DNA of 64,000 bases from Megaustenia siamemsis (GCA_032433765.1 JAVIAB010000124.1:79906465-79970464), one strand, 5' to 3'; positions 41,503 through 52,833 are shown, counted from the stretch's first letter. The notes: a model not told the origin generated them from the letters alone. Program-made: numbers and translations.

Positions 41503-41756
41503 TGTCTTCAGAAAACCACAAGTTTATAATAATCCCACCTCCAATAGTGACAGTGCTTTCAATGTTTCATAAAGCAGCTGCCGCCATTCTTCACGCTGAG
41601 ACATTTAATCAGATGGGAGAGAGTAAGCAGCTGTGTGGAACTTTATCTGTTTTTCTGAGTCAGTTTTTATTGACAAGTACAGACCTTAAGGCCATTAGTT
41701 TAGAAGCTTTATACCGTGAACTATGTTGGCATCCGCATTGTAGATCTGCATGCTAA
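41502..41756 (+). CDS. Small ORF of 84 codons after the 9-bp array
   Basis: ATG at the array edge opens MSSENHKFIIIPPPIVTVLS, then MFHKAAAAILHAETFNQMGE, with two C-terminal Cys near HPHCRSAC. The amino acid usage is protein-like and the DNA is less AT-rich than its surroundings. No homology is recognised and the start may only be the array boundary, so this could be part of an exon or chance. Confidence 0.3.
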   Translation: MSSENHKFIIIPPPIVTVLSMFHKAAAAILHAETFNQMGESKQLCGTLSVFLSQFLLTSTDLKAISLEALYRELCWHPHCRSAC

Positions 41757-41965
41757 ACTATTACGTTATGTTATGATTGTTTAGTCTATGAACACATGTC
41801 ATATGTCTTGTTGTGTTGGAGTTTTCTCGTTGTGTTGGAGATTTCTCGTTGTGTTGGATTTCACTTACATAATCCTTAGATTAACGACATGTTCTTGTTT
41901 ACTTCGACCTGCACGAAAGTCTACCTATTCCTCTGCACTGATAATTTCTGACTGGTTTTTTAAAA
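41757..41965. other. Non-coding interval
   Basis: Contains a short direct repeat, tctcgttgtgttggag. No gene. Confidence 0.4.
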
Positions 41966-43520
41966 TTCATCATCATCATCATGTGCCATACAGGTTGGCG
42001 TAGCTGATCATGTCCCTCCACAATCTTCTATCTACAGTGCATCGTATCAGTTCTGTTGTTGACTGTTTTCCATGCCATGACACTAATCTATCCAGTATTT
42101 TCTCTCTTTGTCGTCCGCGATCTCTCTTTCCTTTTATCTTGCCAGTTGTAACCAAGTATTCCAACTTTCCTCTTCTCATGATGTGCCCGAAAAATGTTGA
42201 TTGCGTCTTTCTGATGTTTTCTAGGAGCTCCCTTTTTGTGTTGGCCTCTTTGAGAACTTCCTCATTGGTCTTTTTGTCTGTCCAAGGCAACTTTCAACAT
42301 TCTTCTGAAAAATCACATCTCTGTGGCCTCTAATCGTCTTTTCATTTGTTTGTCAACTGTCCATGATTCGCTTCCATAGGTCAGAATTGGTTCTATATAG
42401 CACCGCTGAACTCTCTTTCTCATTTTTATTGACATAGATTTGTTGCATAAGACGTTTTTCATTTTCTGAAATGTTATTTTGGCCTGAGCTATTCTGCTTT
42501 TTATTTCTGTGGTGCATCTCCCATCTGATGTAATTATTGTGCCCAAGTATTTGAAACGTTGCACTTGTTTCAGATTTGTCTCGTTTATTTTTATGCTGCA
42601 TGATGGTGATGGTTGTTTCTTCGATATAACCATTACTTCTGTTTTCTTACTATTCAGACTGAGACCTTTCTTGTTGCTTTCTTTTACTATTATGTATATC
42701 ATTTCTTGTAGTTCGTTCTCTGTCTCTGCTATTAAGACTGTGTCATCCGCATATCGCAAATTATTTATGTTGTGACTGTTGACTTCAATTCCTTTTTTGT
42801 CTACTATTGATCTCATAATATATTCGCTGTAAAGTTAAAATAAATCCGGTGACAGAACACATCCTTGTCTGATTCCTTGTTTTATAAATTGTAATTGTCC
42901 TGTTTGGTTGTTAATTCGTATAGCTGCTGTTTGTTGCCAGTACATGTTTTTTATGATTCGCAGATCCTTGCCATCAATGTTTAATTTCTCCAGCATATTG
43001 ATTATTTCCACATGCTTTACCTTGTCAAATGCTTTCGTGTAGTCTAAAAAGCACATATATAGATCTTTCTTTACCTCTATAGATCTTTCTATCAATGTTC
43101 TTAAGATATATATCTTAAGATATACAATCACATTATTGGTGCCCTTTCCTTCCACAAATCCACATTGTTCCTCACTTATTTCTGGTTTTATTTTGTTCCT
43201 TACACGTCTCATGATTATTCTTAGTCATATTTTAGTCATAGGGCTCATGAGACTAATAGTGCGATGGTCTTCACAATCAGTGGCGCCTGATTTATTCGGT
43301 ATGGCTACAAAGATAGATTTTAGTAGATCTTCGGGTATGAGTCCAGTGTTATATATGTCATTGAGTAATTTTGTTATGACTTGTACTCCTAGTTCTCCTA
43401 ATGCATTTATCCCTTCGATTGTTATATTGTCAGCACCTGGAGCTTTGCCTCTTTTCATGTGTTGAATTGCGTCCTCCACTTCACAGTGCATTATTGGTGG
43501 CCCTGTGTCTTCATTTGTAT
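41966..43520 (-). mobile_element. LINE-C, longest copy, minus strand
   Basis: On minus from 43490: MKRGKAPGADNITIEGINAL, CEDHRTISLMSPMTKI, SEEQCGFVEGKGTNN, CFLDYTKAFDKVKH (motif A), IKQGIRQGCVLSPDLF, NNLRYADDTVLIAETENELQ (42813-42700), VQRFKYLGTIITSDGRCTTE, EPILTYGSESWTVDKQMKRR, then EEVLKEANTKRELLENIRKT and GKIKGKRDRGRQ. It ends in gatgatgatgatgaa. RT catalytic residues survive but at least three frameshifts or stops separate the blocks (for example near 42835 and 42300). No endonuclease domain is seen. Confidence 0.87.
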
Positions 43521-43524
43521 TTTT

Positions 43525-43985
43525 AATTAGTTAATCATAATTTGTAACATTACTCCGACTGAATGGAGGATAAGACTGATGATTGAGTAGTTGTGACAAT
43601 GAAGCAGGTTTTCCTTTTTTGGGGTAGAAAAGATTAAATTCTGGGTGCATGATAATGGTAACTCCCTAGATTGCCATATCTTGTTGCAGATAACAGTGAG
43701 TGCACTTATCAGGGCCTCTCCACATGCATGAATCAGTCCAGCTGGAATATAATTATGTCAGGAGATTTTCCTTGTTTCAGGTATCTCACGGTTTTTGAAC
43801 TTCATCGCTAGGTCCACAAAGATGATCAGTTTTCTACCACAGGTTGCGGAAGCGGTAGTATCATTGGGTCTCCGTTCTTTTGGTCTTTTACAGTTCGGTC
43901 ATGCATTCTATCCATCAGTTGGTAACCTCAGGCGCATTGGTGAGACATGGTCCTAATTTATCGAATATAGTTGAGGTGTTATAGT
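43525..43985 (-). mobile_element. LINE RT fragment, different family
   Basis: On minus, GKSPDIIIPAGLIHACGEAL, then LTVICNKIWQSRELPLSCTQ and NYSTISLILHSVGVMLQIM correspond to the RT finger segment with IW..GE.P, an IP-KKGN and NYRTISLISHPSKVMLQIIL pattern known from widespread invertebrate LINEs. A frameshift is evident, and only this segment remains. Confidence 0.65.
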
Positions 43986-44056
43986 ATATAGACTGGGCTA
44001 GAATAGATCACATCATGTGAGATACAGATATAGCTTAGTCTTTACCCTCAGAAGAT

Positions 44057-44657
44057 TATGGTTATGGAAGGCTAGGTATCACTGCAAACTGATTAAAATC
44101 CATAATTGCTCAACCGCCCGTGCCAGTGGGAATTATCCGAATTACTATTTCATCTCAAAAACAAGGAAAGGTAGCTGTAGTCATAGCAGTCTCAGCATAC
44201 GACAAAGGACATAAGGCGAAACCGCACAGGAAGTGAACACAGCCATCTGTTCTCCATCATATGATATCATCATTTATCGTAAACAATAGGAATATCGAAA
44301 CACGATCAAAACAGATGAAACGCACAGCTCACAGTGTGCACAAAGCACTTAACTCAGTAGCTTCTGCAACAAGCCGGACTTGGAATATGAGGAAACTGCA
44401 AAAAAGAACACTTTTCAGACATAGCCTTTAATGGTTCCTGCCGCATATTCATCATATTGACCGGGGGTTCACGTCTTTCTGAAAATGATGATCGTCATTT
44501 TAAAAAAAAAAAAAAAAGCTTAGCGCTTGATGGTGCTAGGACATCACCCTGACTCCAACTCCGAACATATAAAAGACAGTCAGTCATCGGACTAACCCCG
44601 TCGCACATCAAACAACAGACTGTAAGATCTCCCTGCAATGTGAATCTGTGAAACTAT
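44057..44657 (-). mobile_element. R-family repeat, minus strand
   Basis: Starts (3' end of the element) at gattatggttatggaaggct and extends past an A-run at 44501-44518 to cctgcaatgtgaatctgtga, matching 21645-22281 in reverse. It has no tail repeat and no clear target duplication. Confidence 0.75.
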
Positions 44658-46240
44658 CAATCACTCTTGACTAACATGAACCTCCGGGAGTGACCCCGGT
44701 GTTGTAAAGTCATATACGAAACTCCATTCCGCCTTTCACTATTAGCGTACGGCCGTTTTAGGGATATACAATCAGCCATTGTGATGACGTAGCACACACA
44801 ACAATGGCTGCGCCCATGAAATCCCAATTACTCTTATAAATGCAGCCAACAACGCACGAAAAGGCGTTGCACAATCTCAAAAGTGAAAACTTCAAATGAC
44901 TTGGCAGAACAGTCCATATTAATGAGTTGTAACATATAAATACTTGGCGTCAAACAACTCCAACGATTGCTTTTAACAGCACTTAATCTGTTCACATAAA
45001 CCGCATATCAACTCTAGACAGGGGAAAGGTCGCATTCACAAACTTGGACTTGACAAAGAGGACCATTGAGGTGCGTACGACTCTGCATTATCGGCGAAAT
45101 TTGCTGAGTGGATCATCAGATTGATTTTAACGCAGACAATTGCATTGAAGAGCCGAAACTATTCAGTCCACAAATGCAATTTTTGCAGCAGTCCAGAGGA
45201 CATTAACGCGTTCCACAATGTTGGAAACGGAAGTCCCCTCGGTAGGTGATAGCAATAACCAAATTAATTCAAACATAGAATAACAGTAGCCATTTTTGAA
45301 GGAATTTGACGCAAAGGAAATTTCCTAGCTATTATTGGAAAAGGTGTGGGGATTAATGTAACATAACCTGACCGTTCAACATGTTTAGAAATTAAGTTGA
45401 TAAACAAACTCGGGAGTAGGTCAAGTTTAGGAAAGAGATGTCACTCTCGGAGTTAACGGTAGGGTTGATTTTGAAACTCAGAGATTAACTAGATGTCAAG
45501 ATTGAGTCTTGCTATGACAATTCTCATGCATACATCATTCAGAGTTAAACTTTGCGATCATTAATTGGCTGAGAGTTGGCCACTCGGAGACTGTGCTTAG
45601 AACTTATGCAAATGAGACAGATGTACTTAACCTCATGCACACAAGGAATTAGGTAGTCACAAGACGTCACAGGGAGTCATAAACAAGTTAGTTACAGAGA
45701 AGCAGAAGTCAATAAGAAGATTCAGAAATATAACGTAAACGAACTTAGTTCGGCTTCTACTGAAACTGTCTGAAGGCAGAAGTGATATGAACTTCCACAA
45801 GTTAGTCATTTGTTATCATATAGAGATGTAGATGGAAGATCAAGAGATAAGTCAATCAAGAAGATATAGTTTAGTATAGAAGTGGTTCATGTTATATTCA
45901 GAAACTGTGTGTTCCAGAGAACAATAGTAAATAGTTATAAATCGATTAAGAGATAAGACCTAAAGATAAAATAATGTATTGTCAAGACAAGTGGGGAATT
46001 AAAGATAGAATTCTAGAAGTCACAGACAATAGGTACTAAGAGATGGCCCCATAACCATTGGTGGTAACCTCGTGAGCGCATAAAATCATGAACATTGATC
46101 TTAGAATTTTAAGGTACGTCACGTCACGTGTACATTTGATGATTAATAAACTTGAATAAACACAATTCGTCATCTGTGATTGTTGACTACATCAAGACAT
46201 TGTCAATACGTTGTGCTGTGATCTATGTGAACTCTCTATG
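44658..46240. other. Long interval with no supported gene
   Basis: A CRE-like tgatgacgtag (44782-44792) lies 43 bases upstream of a TATA box (tataaa, 44835-44840), a promoter-like pairing without a supported transcript. Bases 45071-45250 are open on plus with CNFCSSPEDI, followed by a donor-like ctcggtaggt. Two aataaa signals occur near 46147. Nothing is recognised by family. Confidence 0.4.
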
Positions 46241-48360
46241 GTATAAATAAGTAGCAGTCGTCTAGTACAGATATAAATAAGTAGCAGTCGTCTAGTACAG
46301 ATATAAATAAGTAGCAGTCGTCTAGTCTAGATATAAATAAGTAGCAGTAGTCAAGTTCAGATATAAATAAGTAGCAGTAGTCTAGTACAGATATAAATAG
46401 GTAGCAGTCGTCTAGTCTAGATATATATATAAGTAGCAGTAGTCAAGTTCAGATATAAATAAGTAGCAGTCGTCTAGTATAGATATAAATAAGTAGCAGT
46501 CGTCTAGTACAGATATAAATAAGTAGCAGTCGTCTAGTACATATATAAATAAGTAGCAGTCGTCTAGTCTAGATATAAATAGGTAGCAGTAGTCTAGTCT
46601 AGATATAAATAAGTAGCAGTAGTCAAGTCCAGATATAAATAAATAGCAGTCGTCTAGTCTAGATATAAATAAGTAGCAGTAGTCAAGTCCAGATATAAAT
46701 AAGTAGTAAGTAGTCTAGTACAGATATGAATAAGTAGCAGTCGTCTAGTCTAGATATAAATAGGTAGCAGTGGTCAATCCTAGATATAAATACGTAACAG
46801 TGGTCAAGTTCAGATATAAATAAGTAGCAGTAGTCAAGTTCAGATATAAATAAGTAGCAGTAGACAAGTCCTGATATAAAAAAGTAGCAGTAGTCAAGTC
46901 CAGATATAAATAAATAGCAGTAATCTAGTTCATATATAAATAAGTAGCAGTAGTCAAGTTCAGATATAAATAAGTACAGTAGTCAAGTTCATATATAAAT
47001 AAGTAGCAGTAGTCTAGTTCATATATAAATAAGTAGCAGTAGTCAAGTTCAGATATAATTAAGTAGCAGTAGTCTAGTCCAGACATAAATAAGTAGCAAT
47101 AGTCAAGTTCAGATATAAATAAGTAGCAGTAATCAAGTCCAGATATAAATATGTAGCAGTAGTCAAGTTCAGATATAAATCAGTAGCAGTAGTCTAATCC
47201 AGATATAAATAAGTAGCAGTAGTCAAGTTCAGATATAATTAAGTAGCAGTAGTCTAGTCCAGACATAAAAAAGTAGCAATAGTCAAGTTCAGATATAAAT
47301 AAGTAGCAGTAATCAAGTTAATATATAAATAAGTAGCAGTAGTCAAGTTATGATATAAATAAGTAGCAGTAGTCTAGTCCAGACATAAATAAGTAGCAGT
47401 AGTCAAGTTCAGATATAAATAATTAGCAGTAGTCAAGTCCAGATATAAATATGTAGCAGTAGTCAAGTCGAGATATAAATAAGTAGCAGTAGTCAAGTCG
47501 AGATATAAATAAGTAGCAGTAATCAAATTCAGATATAAATAAGTAGCAGTAGTCTAGTCCAGATATAAATAAGTAGCAGTAGTCATGTCAGCCGGAAGAT
47601 GTACAACAGAGGTAGGATGCAGAATGGCTCAGGCAAAAAGCAGCTTTTCTAAAAATGACGAAGATAATGAGCAATCCATATTTTATAATAGAAACAAGAG
47701 AAAGAGTTTTTTTAATGTTATGTAGATCCAGTCTTAACATCTGGATGTGAATCATGGAAAATAGGACAACAGACAAGGAAATCACTGGAGTCTGTAGAAT
47801 GTTGAGAACACCATGGACAACTAAGAAGATCAATGAAAACGTTCTGAGAGAGGCCAAAATAAAAAGAGAGCTAATTACCAAAATTGGGAAGAAACAAGCA
47901 TCATTTTTTGGCCACATAATGAGAAGAGAACAGCTGTAATGTATTGTAACAACTGGGAAAATTGAGGGAAGAAGAGATAGAGGGAAGCAAAGAGAAAAGT
48001 TACCAGACAGCTTAAGAGAATGACTTGGCAGAAAGTCAACAACAGAATTTATAAATAACTGTCGGGTTCGAAAATTTGTGGAAAGACATGATCACCTACG
48101 CCAGCAGGCCCGATACTTGATGATGATGATGAAGAGTCGAGTCCAGATATAAATAAATAGCAGTCTAGTCCAGATATAAATAAGTAGCAGTCTAGTCTAG
48201 ATATAAATAAGTAACAGTAGTCTAGTCTAGATATAAATAAATAGCAGTCTAGTCTAGATATAAATAAGAAGCAGTAGTCTAGTCTATATATAAATAAGTA
48301 GCATTCTAGTCTAGATATAAATAAGCAGCAGCAGTCTGTCTAGATATAAATAAGAAGCAA
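46241..48360. repeat. 30-bp minisatellite with TATA-like boxes, about 53 units
   Basis: The unit is agtagcagtagtcaagttca then gatataaata, each carrying tataaata. A LINE-C piece (47586-48124) splits the array into about 45 and 8 units. Cgtctag forms dominate the first 500 bases and agtcaag forms the rest. Units after 48125 are shortened (about 27 bp in places). Confidence 0.95.
47586..48124 (+). mobile_element. LINE-C 3' portion inserted in the 30-bp array
   Basis: Encodes AGRCTTEVGCRMAQAKSS-like sequence, SGCESWKIGQQTRKSLESVE-like relics, LRTPWTTKKINENVLREAKI, and FFGHIMRREQL, then GKIEGRRDRG, ending tgatgatgatgatgaag. Minisatellite units lie on both sides. A target duplication is not clear in this repetitive context. 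Confidence 0.82.
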
Positions 48361-48379
48361 ACTTATTCCACTCTGGTAC

Positions 48380-48655
48380 AATAGATCTGTTTTGCCGCTC
48401 CTAGTTAAAAGTTTTATTCTTTCTGCTTCTTTATATCATCTAGTGCATATGGCAAGGAGATCAACACTGAAAAAAACATATGTAAAGCTGGTGACCAATA
48501 ACCATGCAGGCATTGTTGCAAAAATAAAAATAAATAGACAAGAACTGCATGTAGAAAAAGTTGAAACATTTAAATACTTTGGATACAATGCCAACGATGA
48601 AGACATAAAATCTGAAATATCAGCTAGAACAGCAAAATATACGGTACCCTTGTGA
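48380..48655 (+). mobile_element. LINE RT thumb fragment
   Basis: TLKKTYVKLVTNNHAGIVAK, then INRQELHVEKVETFKYFGYN and IKSEISARTAKY match the post-YADD region of RTE-like RTs (KTK.M..., I.G..LE.V..FKYLG..., EI..RI..A). The start is arbitrary and the copy ends at 48655. Confidence 0.6.
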
Positions 48656-48689
48656 AGCTAACACATATTTGGGAAAATTAGAACTTCAA

Positions 48690-49445
48690 TCTTGGCTCAT
48701 AAATGCTACCTTTGGAGCATAGGCCTTTAACTGACACTTTCCAAGCCGTTCTTTTACTTGCCATTCTATTAAGTTCGTTAGTTGTCTTCCCCATCATGTG
48801 GCTTTACCATTTTTTAATTGCTTGATGGCTTGCATTATTTCTTCCTTGCTGGGCCTTCCACAGTTAGCAACTCTTCCCCTGCTGGTAGTATATCTGGAGG
48901 TTTATTTGGGCCGGTTCTGTTCAAGCGTTCTTCATAGTGCTATTTCAACCTCTTCATCTGTTCACTTATATTATTACTGCACACATTTCCTATCTTAACT
49001 TTAATAAAAACATTGATTTGCTTGTACGTTCCGCTTATTTTTTTTCATGCTGTTGCACAGTTCCTTCATATTTTCATTTGTCTACAGGCTCTTCTGCTTA
49101 TTTAGCTAGTTCATGTATATATTTTCTCTTATCCATTTTAATTGTTCTTCTCACTTCTTTGTTCACCTCTATGTAAGTTTCCCGTGCCCTGACTATAGAA
49201 CTTCTCGTTTTGCTTTTATTTATGTCTGCTTTCTTGTTAGTTCTTTCTTTAATTCTCTCGTGTCTCTGCTGTCAACCATTTATTATTCTGGAATTCTTTT
49301 GCCAGAGCTTCTTTACACATCTCATTCCATTTATCCTTCAACTGTTTCCTATGGTCATCTATATTTATTGTATTTTCTAGTTGTTGAAGGACTTGGTATT
49401 TGTTGATACTGTGTTTTTTGAAACTTGTAATTCCTTGTTTTTATA
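48690..49445 (-). mobile_element. LINE fragment, pre-RT to RT finger
   Basis: On minus, LENTINIDDHRKQLKDKWNE, then CKEALAKEFQNNKWLTAETR, and further down RPSKEEIMQAIKQLKNGKAT: the linker between endonuclease and RT of an RTE-like element, with stops. It may pair with the preceding plus-strand piece as remains of several insertions. Confidence 0.6.
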
Positions 49446-49479
49446 GAAACCCTACATTGAAATACATCCAATCTTCATG

Positions 49480-50178
49480 TGAAAAAAGAAATGGTTTGGC
49501 TTATATCTTGGAAGTCACATTGATCGAGAAGCGGATACATGCAAAGAAATTAGAATCAGAATAGCTAAAGCAGCAATGTCTTTCAGAAGCCTTGAAACGT
49601 TGTGGAAATCAAAACTCGTCAGCACAAACACAAAATTTAGACTATTCAAATAAAATGTACTATCAATCCTTACGTATGCATGTGAAAGCTGGAAAACAAC
49701 AAGAGATATAGAAATAAAGTTGAACGCATTCGAAAATAAATGTCTAAGGAAAATACTTGGTATAGCGTGGAACGAATTCAAAACAAACGAGGAAATTAGA
49801 GAAGTCGCCAATCAAACACTGATATCTTCAGTAATAAAGAAAAGACGATGGTCATATGTTGGACATGTGATGAGAAGAGATAATAACCGAATAGCAAAGC
49901 AAGCCCTCATGTAGGAAACAACAGGTAAGAGGAAAAGAGGAAGACCCAGGGAGATACTGAGAAGAACATTGATGAGACAGGCAAGAGCAGCAGGAATCGG
50001 CTCCCTCAATGAGATAGAGCTGCTTGCACAGAAGAGAGACAAATGGCGAGATTTGATAAAATATCTTTAAAAGAATTGAAAACTGCTAGAAAAAAAATTC
50101 AGATAAGAGAAAGAGTATCTTGGTCTGCGCCCTTTGGGCCGGCTACGGCTCGAAATGTCAATAGATAGATAGATATCT
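49480..50178 (+). mobile_element. LINE-B, longest copy in the window
   Basis: Encodes KWFGLYLGSHIDREADTCKE, IRIRIAKAAMSFRSLETLWK, SILTYACESWKTTRDIEIKL, ENKCLRKILGIAWNEFKTNE, RRWSYVGHVMRRDNNRIAKQ, then GKRKRGRPREILRRTLMRQA and LLAQKRDKWRDLIKYL. Two in-frame stops (near 49651 and 49914) break it. The 3' UTR contains ccggctacggctcga and the end is tagatagatagata. It lacks the RT core, so it is 5'-truncated. This copy defines what is deleted in the one at 7061. Confidence 0.87.
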
Positions 50179-50179
50179 G

Positions 50180-50362
50180 GATTGGGTGGCTAAGGAAAGA
50201 CAATTCTGCAAGGAACTGTGACAGTAGCGAAAGGGAGAAATTGGCAAAGAAAGAGATTTGAAGATAACATCAAAGAATGGACAGTCCCTGAGCTTGCAGT
50301 CCCGAAGAGAGAAAGGTATGTGCTTGACGAAGTTAGTGCCCTAACGACCCCCAGGTTTAAGA
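50180..50362 (+). mobile_element. LINE C-terminal fragment, unnamed family
   Basis: LDWVAKERQFCKGTVTVARG then KRFEDNIKEWTVPELAVPKR and a stop after TPRFKK, followed by tgatgataatg. The RFEDNIKEW box is the usual end of RTE-like LINE proteins. Confidence 0.6.
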
Positions 50363-50369
50363 AATGATG

Positions 50370-50745
50370 ATAATGTTTCTTTATAATTGTTTTTACTTGT
50401 GTTATTAGTTGTTTATTTTATCTTTTTCCTCTTTGTACGTCTCCTTTGCTTTTGTCCATACCACTTCCAATGTTGTGGTTTAAAATTTGTAGTTTTGACT
50501 GTCTTCTGGTGTTTTTCATGTTCTATGTTTCTTCTTTCATGCTGAGCTTGATATAATACTTTCTATGATCCTTGATTTCTTTGTGTTTTGGTGCTTGCCT
50601 AGAAATTTGTTGGCTTTATCTGTTATAGCTCAGTGGAATGCCAAGGTTAGTTATTCAACATCTGTATTATTATTATCACATTTGGTGAGAGGTGCGTAAT
50701 TTCCTCGTCTTATTGCCAGGAAGACATCTTTAACGTTATGGTCCT
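50370..50745 (-). mobile_element. LINE linker fragment, minus
   Basis: On minus, VEKLEDHNVKDVFLAIRRGN, then ITDKANKFLGKHQNTKKSRI-type sequence. It resembles the region between endonuclease and RT of a LINE, with several stops. Family uncertain. Confidence 0.4.
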
Positions 50746-51155
50746 CTAATTTCTCCACGTCAAGTATGCGAGAACCCATCTGTCTGAGAAGAAACGAGTA
50801 GATTGGGTAAGGGCAGGCTGACTGCAGGTAGGGATAACACGCTGAGAGCAGATAGAAGGACCGATTTTGGATAGATGGGTCGGCGAAAGAAGTCGAACTT
50901 CAGGTGGGCCTGATGTAGGAAACAAGCATCCTGGCAAAGACGACAAAGCTTGAGTAACTGGGAAAAAGGGAGAGAGTTTCTTAAAGATGTCGGTTGTGAA
51001 GGGTCATAGCGGAGATAACTGTGGGTGTCATTGGGTTTATAGAAGACGGAGGTCATCAGACAAAAGGCATCAAAAACTGTCACATCTAGGAAGGAAACGA
51101 AGGAGGTGAAATAGAGGAAGTGAGATCTAGGGGTGAAAAGGATCAACATAACCGG
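50746..51155 (-). mobile_element. Penelope-like element fragment
   Basis: An open minus frame (51149-50760) with FLDVTVFDAFCLMTSVFYKP, NDTHSYLRYDPSQPTSLRNS and LPFSQLLKLCRLCQ, then FFRRPIYPKSVLLSAL. This corresponds to the Penelope-like pattern FLD..., TS.YYKPTDSHSYL.Y.SSHP, S(I/L)P(Y/F)SQ(F/L)LRLRRLC, FF..RGYP. It covers the region just after the RT catalytic box. The GIY-YIG nuclease is not seen. It abuts the GPCR-like exon directly and probably truncated it. Confidence 0.7.
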
Positions 51156-51158
51156 TGA

Positions 51159-51420
51159 ATACTACTGCTGATCGCCATTACTGTCATGCTCTTCACGATC
51201 GTTCTGTCCATCATACACAAGTTCCGGTGGAGGAAGCTCAGTGGCCTGCCGATGCTGGAAGTTTCCGAGCTGAACCCGATCAACGATCCTAGGTGGAGAT
51301 CCGTGCGAGCTAGCGCCCAGGTTCGTGTGGATAGGATGCTCTTTGCCTTGTCTCTGTCTTACATCATCTTGAACGCACCCAGCCACGTGGCCAGACTGTA
51401 CAATCTTATCCGGTATTTAA
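51159..51420 (+). CDS. GPCR exon fragment: TM5, ICL3, TM6
   Basis: An open frame from 51159. ILLLIAITVMLFTIVLSIIH is a membrane helix ending in the basic KFRWRK, consistent with TM5. About 35 hydrophilic residues follow (ICL3; PMLEVSELNPINDPRWRS), then RVDRMLFALSLSYIILNAPS is consistent with TM6 of rhodopsin-class peptide receptors, which in invertebrates often read LN-P-SH here, and HVARLYNLIRY begins the outer loop. A donor-like ttaa then gtaaga at 51421 may end the exon. The upstream end is cut by a stop (51156) next to the Penelope fragment. No TM7 exon was found. The receptor ligand cannot be inferred. Confidence 0.6.
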
Positions 51421-51442
51421 GTAAGAGTATTTAAGGAAATAT

Positions 51443-52833
51443 GAAAGTACCCAAGTCACTATCCTCGAATATCAAACTGGACGAGCTAGCAGGAATGTGT
51501 CCATCTTTAATGTACTTCAGAATAATATTCCAAACTCAGGTATTATAGGAGACTGGCACTATCCAGATGAGATTGATATAATGTGTGGTCAGCTTTCCTC
51601 AGCCCGTCAATTCTCGCTTGCATTTTTCTCAGTATCTGCCTGTCTGTGGTCTCGTGAGGACACGTTTCTTCCACACGAAGTTTTTCTTTTTTTTCAATTA
51701 TATTTCTTTTCTCCCTCTGCTGTTTCTATTTCGTTTCTTCCTAACAGGCAATATAGTATATTTCTATATATTATTTTCTTCTTATTCTATTTTAATTCTT
51801 TGATTTGTTAGTGTTAGTTACTCCATAACATATAGTAGAGTGTATCGTCATTCTGTTGACTGTTAGTTTTTGTTGATCCTGTTTTATGAAGAAAGCTGCA
51901 TGTAGGCCAACAGTTCAGTAATCTGTATTGTCTTTTCTTGTAAAACTGACTTAAAGAGCGATCTCGACAAATGATAATTTATTTGTTGAATTAAAAATAT
52001 ACACATTATATGTGTATAATCATTGAGTGCCTCCACATGGACGGTCGGCTACAAAGGATCGCTTCATTTGACGGTGCAGGTTGTCATAGGCTGACTTGTC
52101 CATAATTTGATGTTACTCGTCCATGTTAGTCTTGGTCTGCCTCTGCCTCTTTTACCTTGTATTTTCCATTCGAAGATTACTTTTAGTAGACTGCAGTGTC
52201 TCTTAACATGCACCAAAAATCTCATTTTTCCATTGTGAATAGTATTTAGTAGTTCCTTTTCAATCTTATTTGTTAAGAATTCATGGTTTGTTTTATTTTC
52301 TTTCTATCCAGTTCTTCCTATTCATCTATAAATCCAGATTTCAAATGTTTCATTCTTCAGTTCTGTTTTCTTGAAGTAACTATATTCCATTTCATAGTAT
52401 TCTACAAAAATAGTGAGCTACTACAAAATGTATGAATAAAAAATCTCTGTTAATTATATTTTTACAAATTATTTATTTATTTTTTTTTTCAAATTCGAAC
52501 ACAAAATAGTTTCCATGATTCCACAACTGGTCACATGATTTATCCAACCGTGTCGTCACATTAGATGGTGGATTACTTTCTGTAGAAATAAATAAGCTGT
52601 ATGTATCTTAAATGAATTGTATGTAAATTAAATGAACTGTATGTATCTTAAAGGAGCTGTATTTATCATAAATAAGTCACATGATGAGCATTAATAAGAC
52701 GTCATTCCTGTGGGATGTTTGATAGTTGATTGTTAAGATGAAACGATCGAGAGAATTGATAAATCAAGCAGCGCATTGATATCTTCCATTCATTGTGTCA
52801 TTTGTCGTGGGTAGACTATATAGTTTGTTGTAA
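51443..52833 (+). repeat. Dispersed duplication, copy 2
   Basis: Counterpart of 10255-11862 in the same orientation, starting acccaagtcactatcctcga. It lacks the SINE2 insertion and carries a LINE-A 3' end at the same place. It ends with gatagttgattgttaagatg and gcattgatatcttcc, directly followed by the 48-bp array. A small extra repeat of gaactgtatgtatctta type (52610-52665) is specific to this copy. Confidence 0.8.
52019..52372 (-). mobile_element. LINE-A 3' end inside duplication copy 2
   Basis: atcattgagtgcc start, complement of the GRGRPRLTW-coding stretch (ctctgcctcttttaccttgt), 5'-truncated near 52372 at the same point as the paralogue at 11101-11480. It is more diverged from consensus than other LINE-A copies. 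Confidence 0.8.

Noticed and set aside
40816..41529. Q/H/Y/N-rich and V/D/S-rich proteins of 148-237 codons
   Set aside because: Product of the 9-bp repeat being open in all frames.
45071..45250. Exon with CNFCSSPEDI and a donor-like ctcggtaggt
   Set aside because: Too short, no recognisable acceptor in phase and no homology; left as a note in the interval description.
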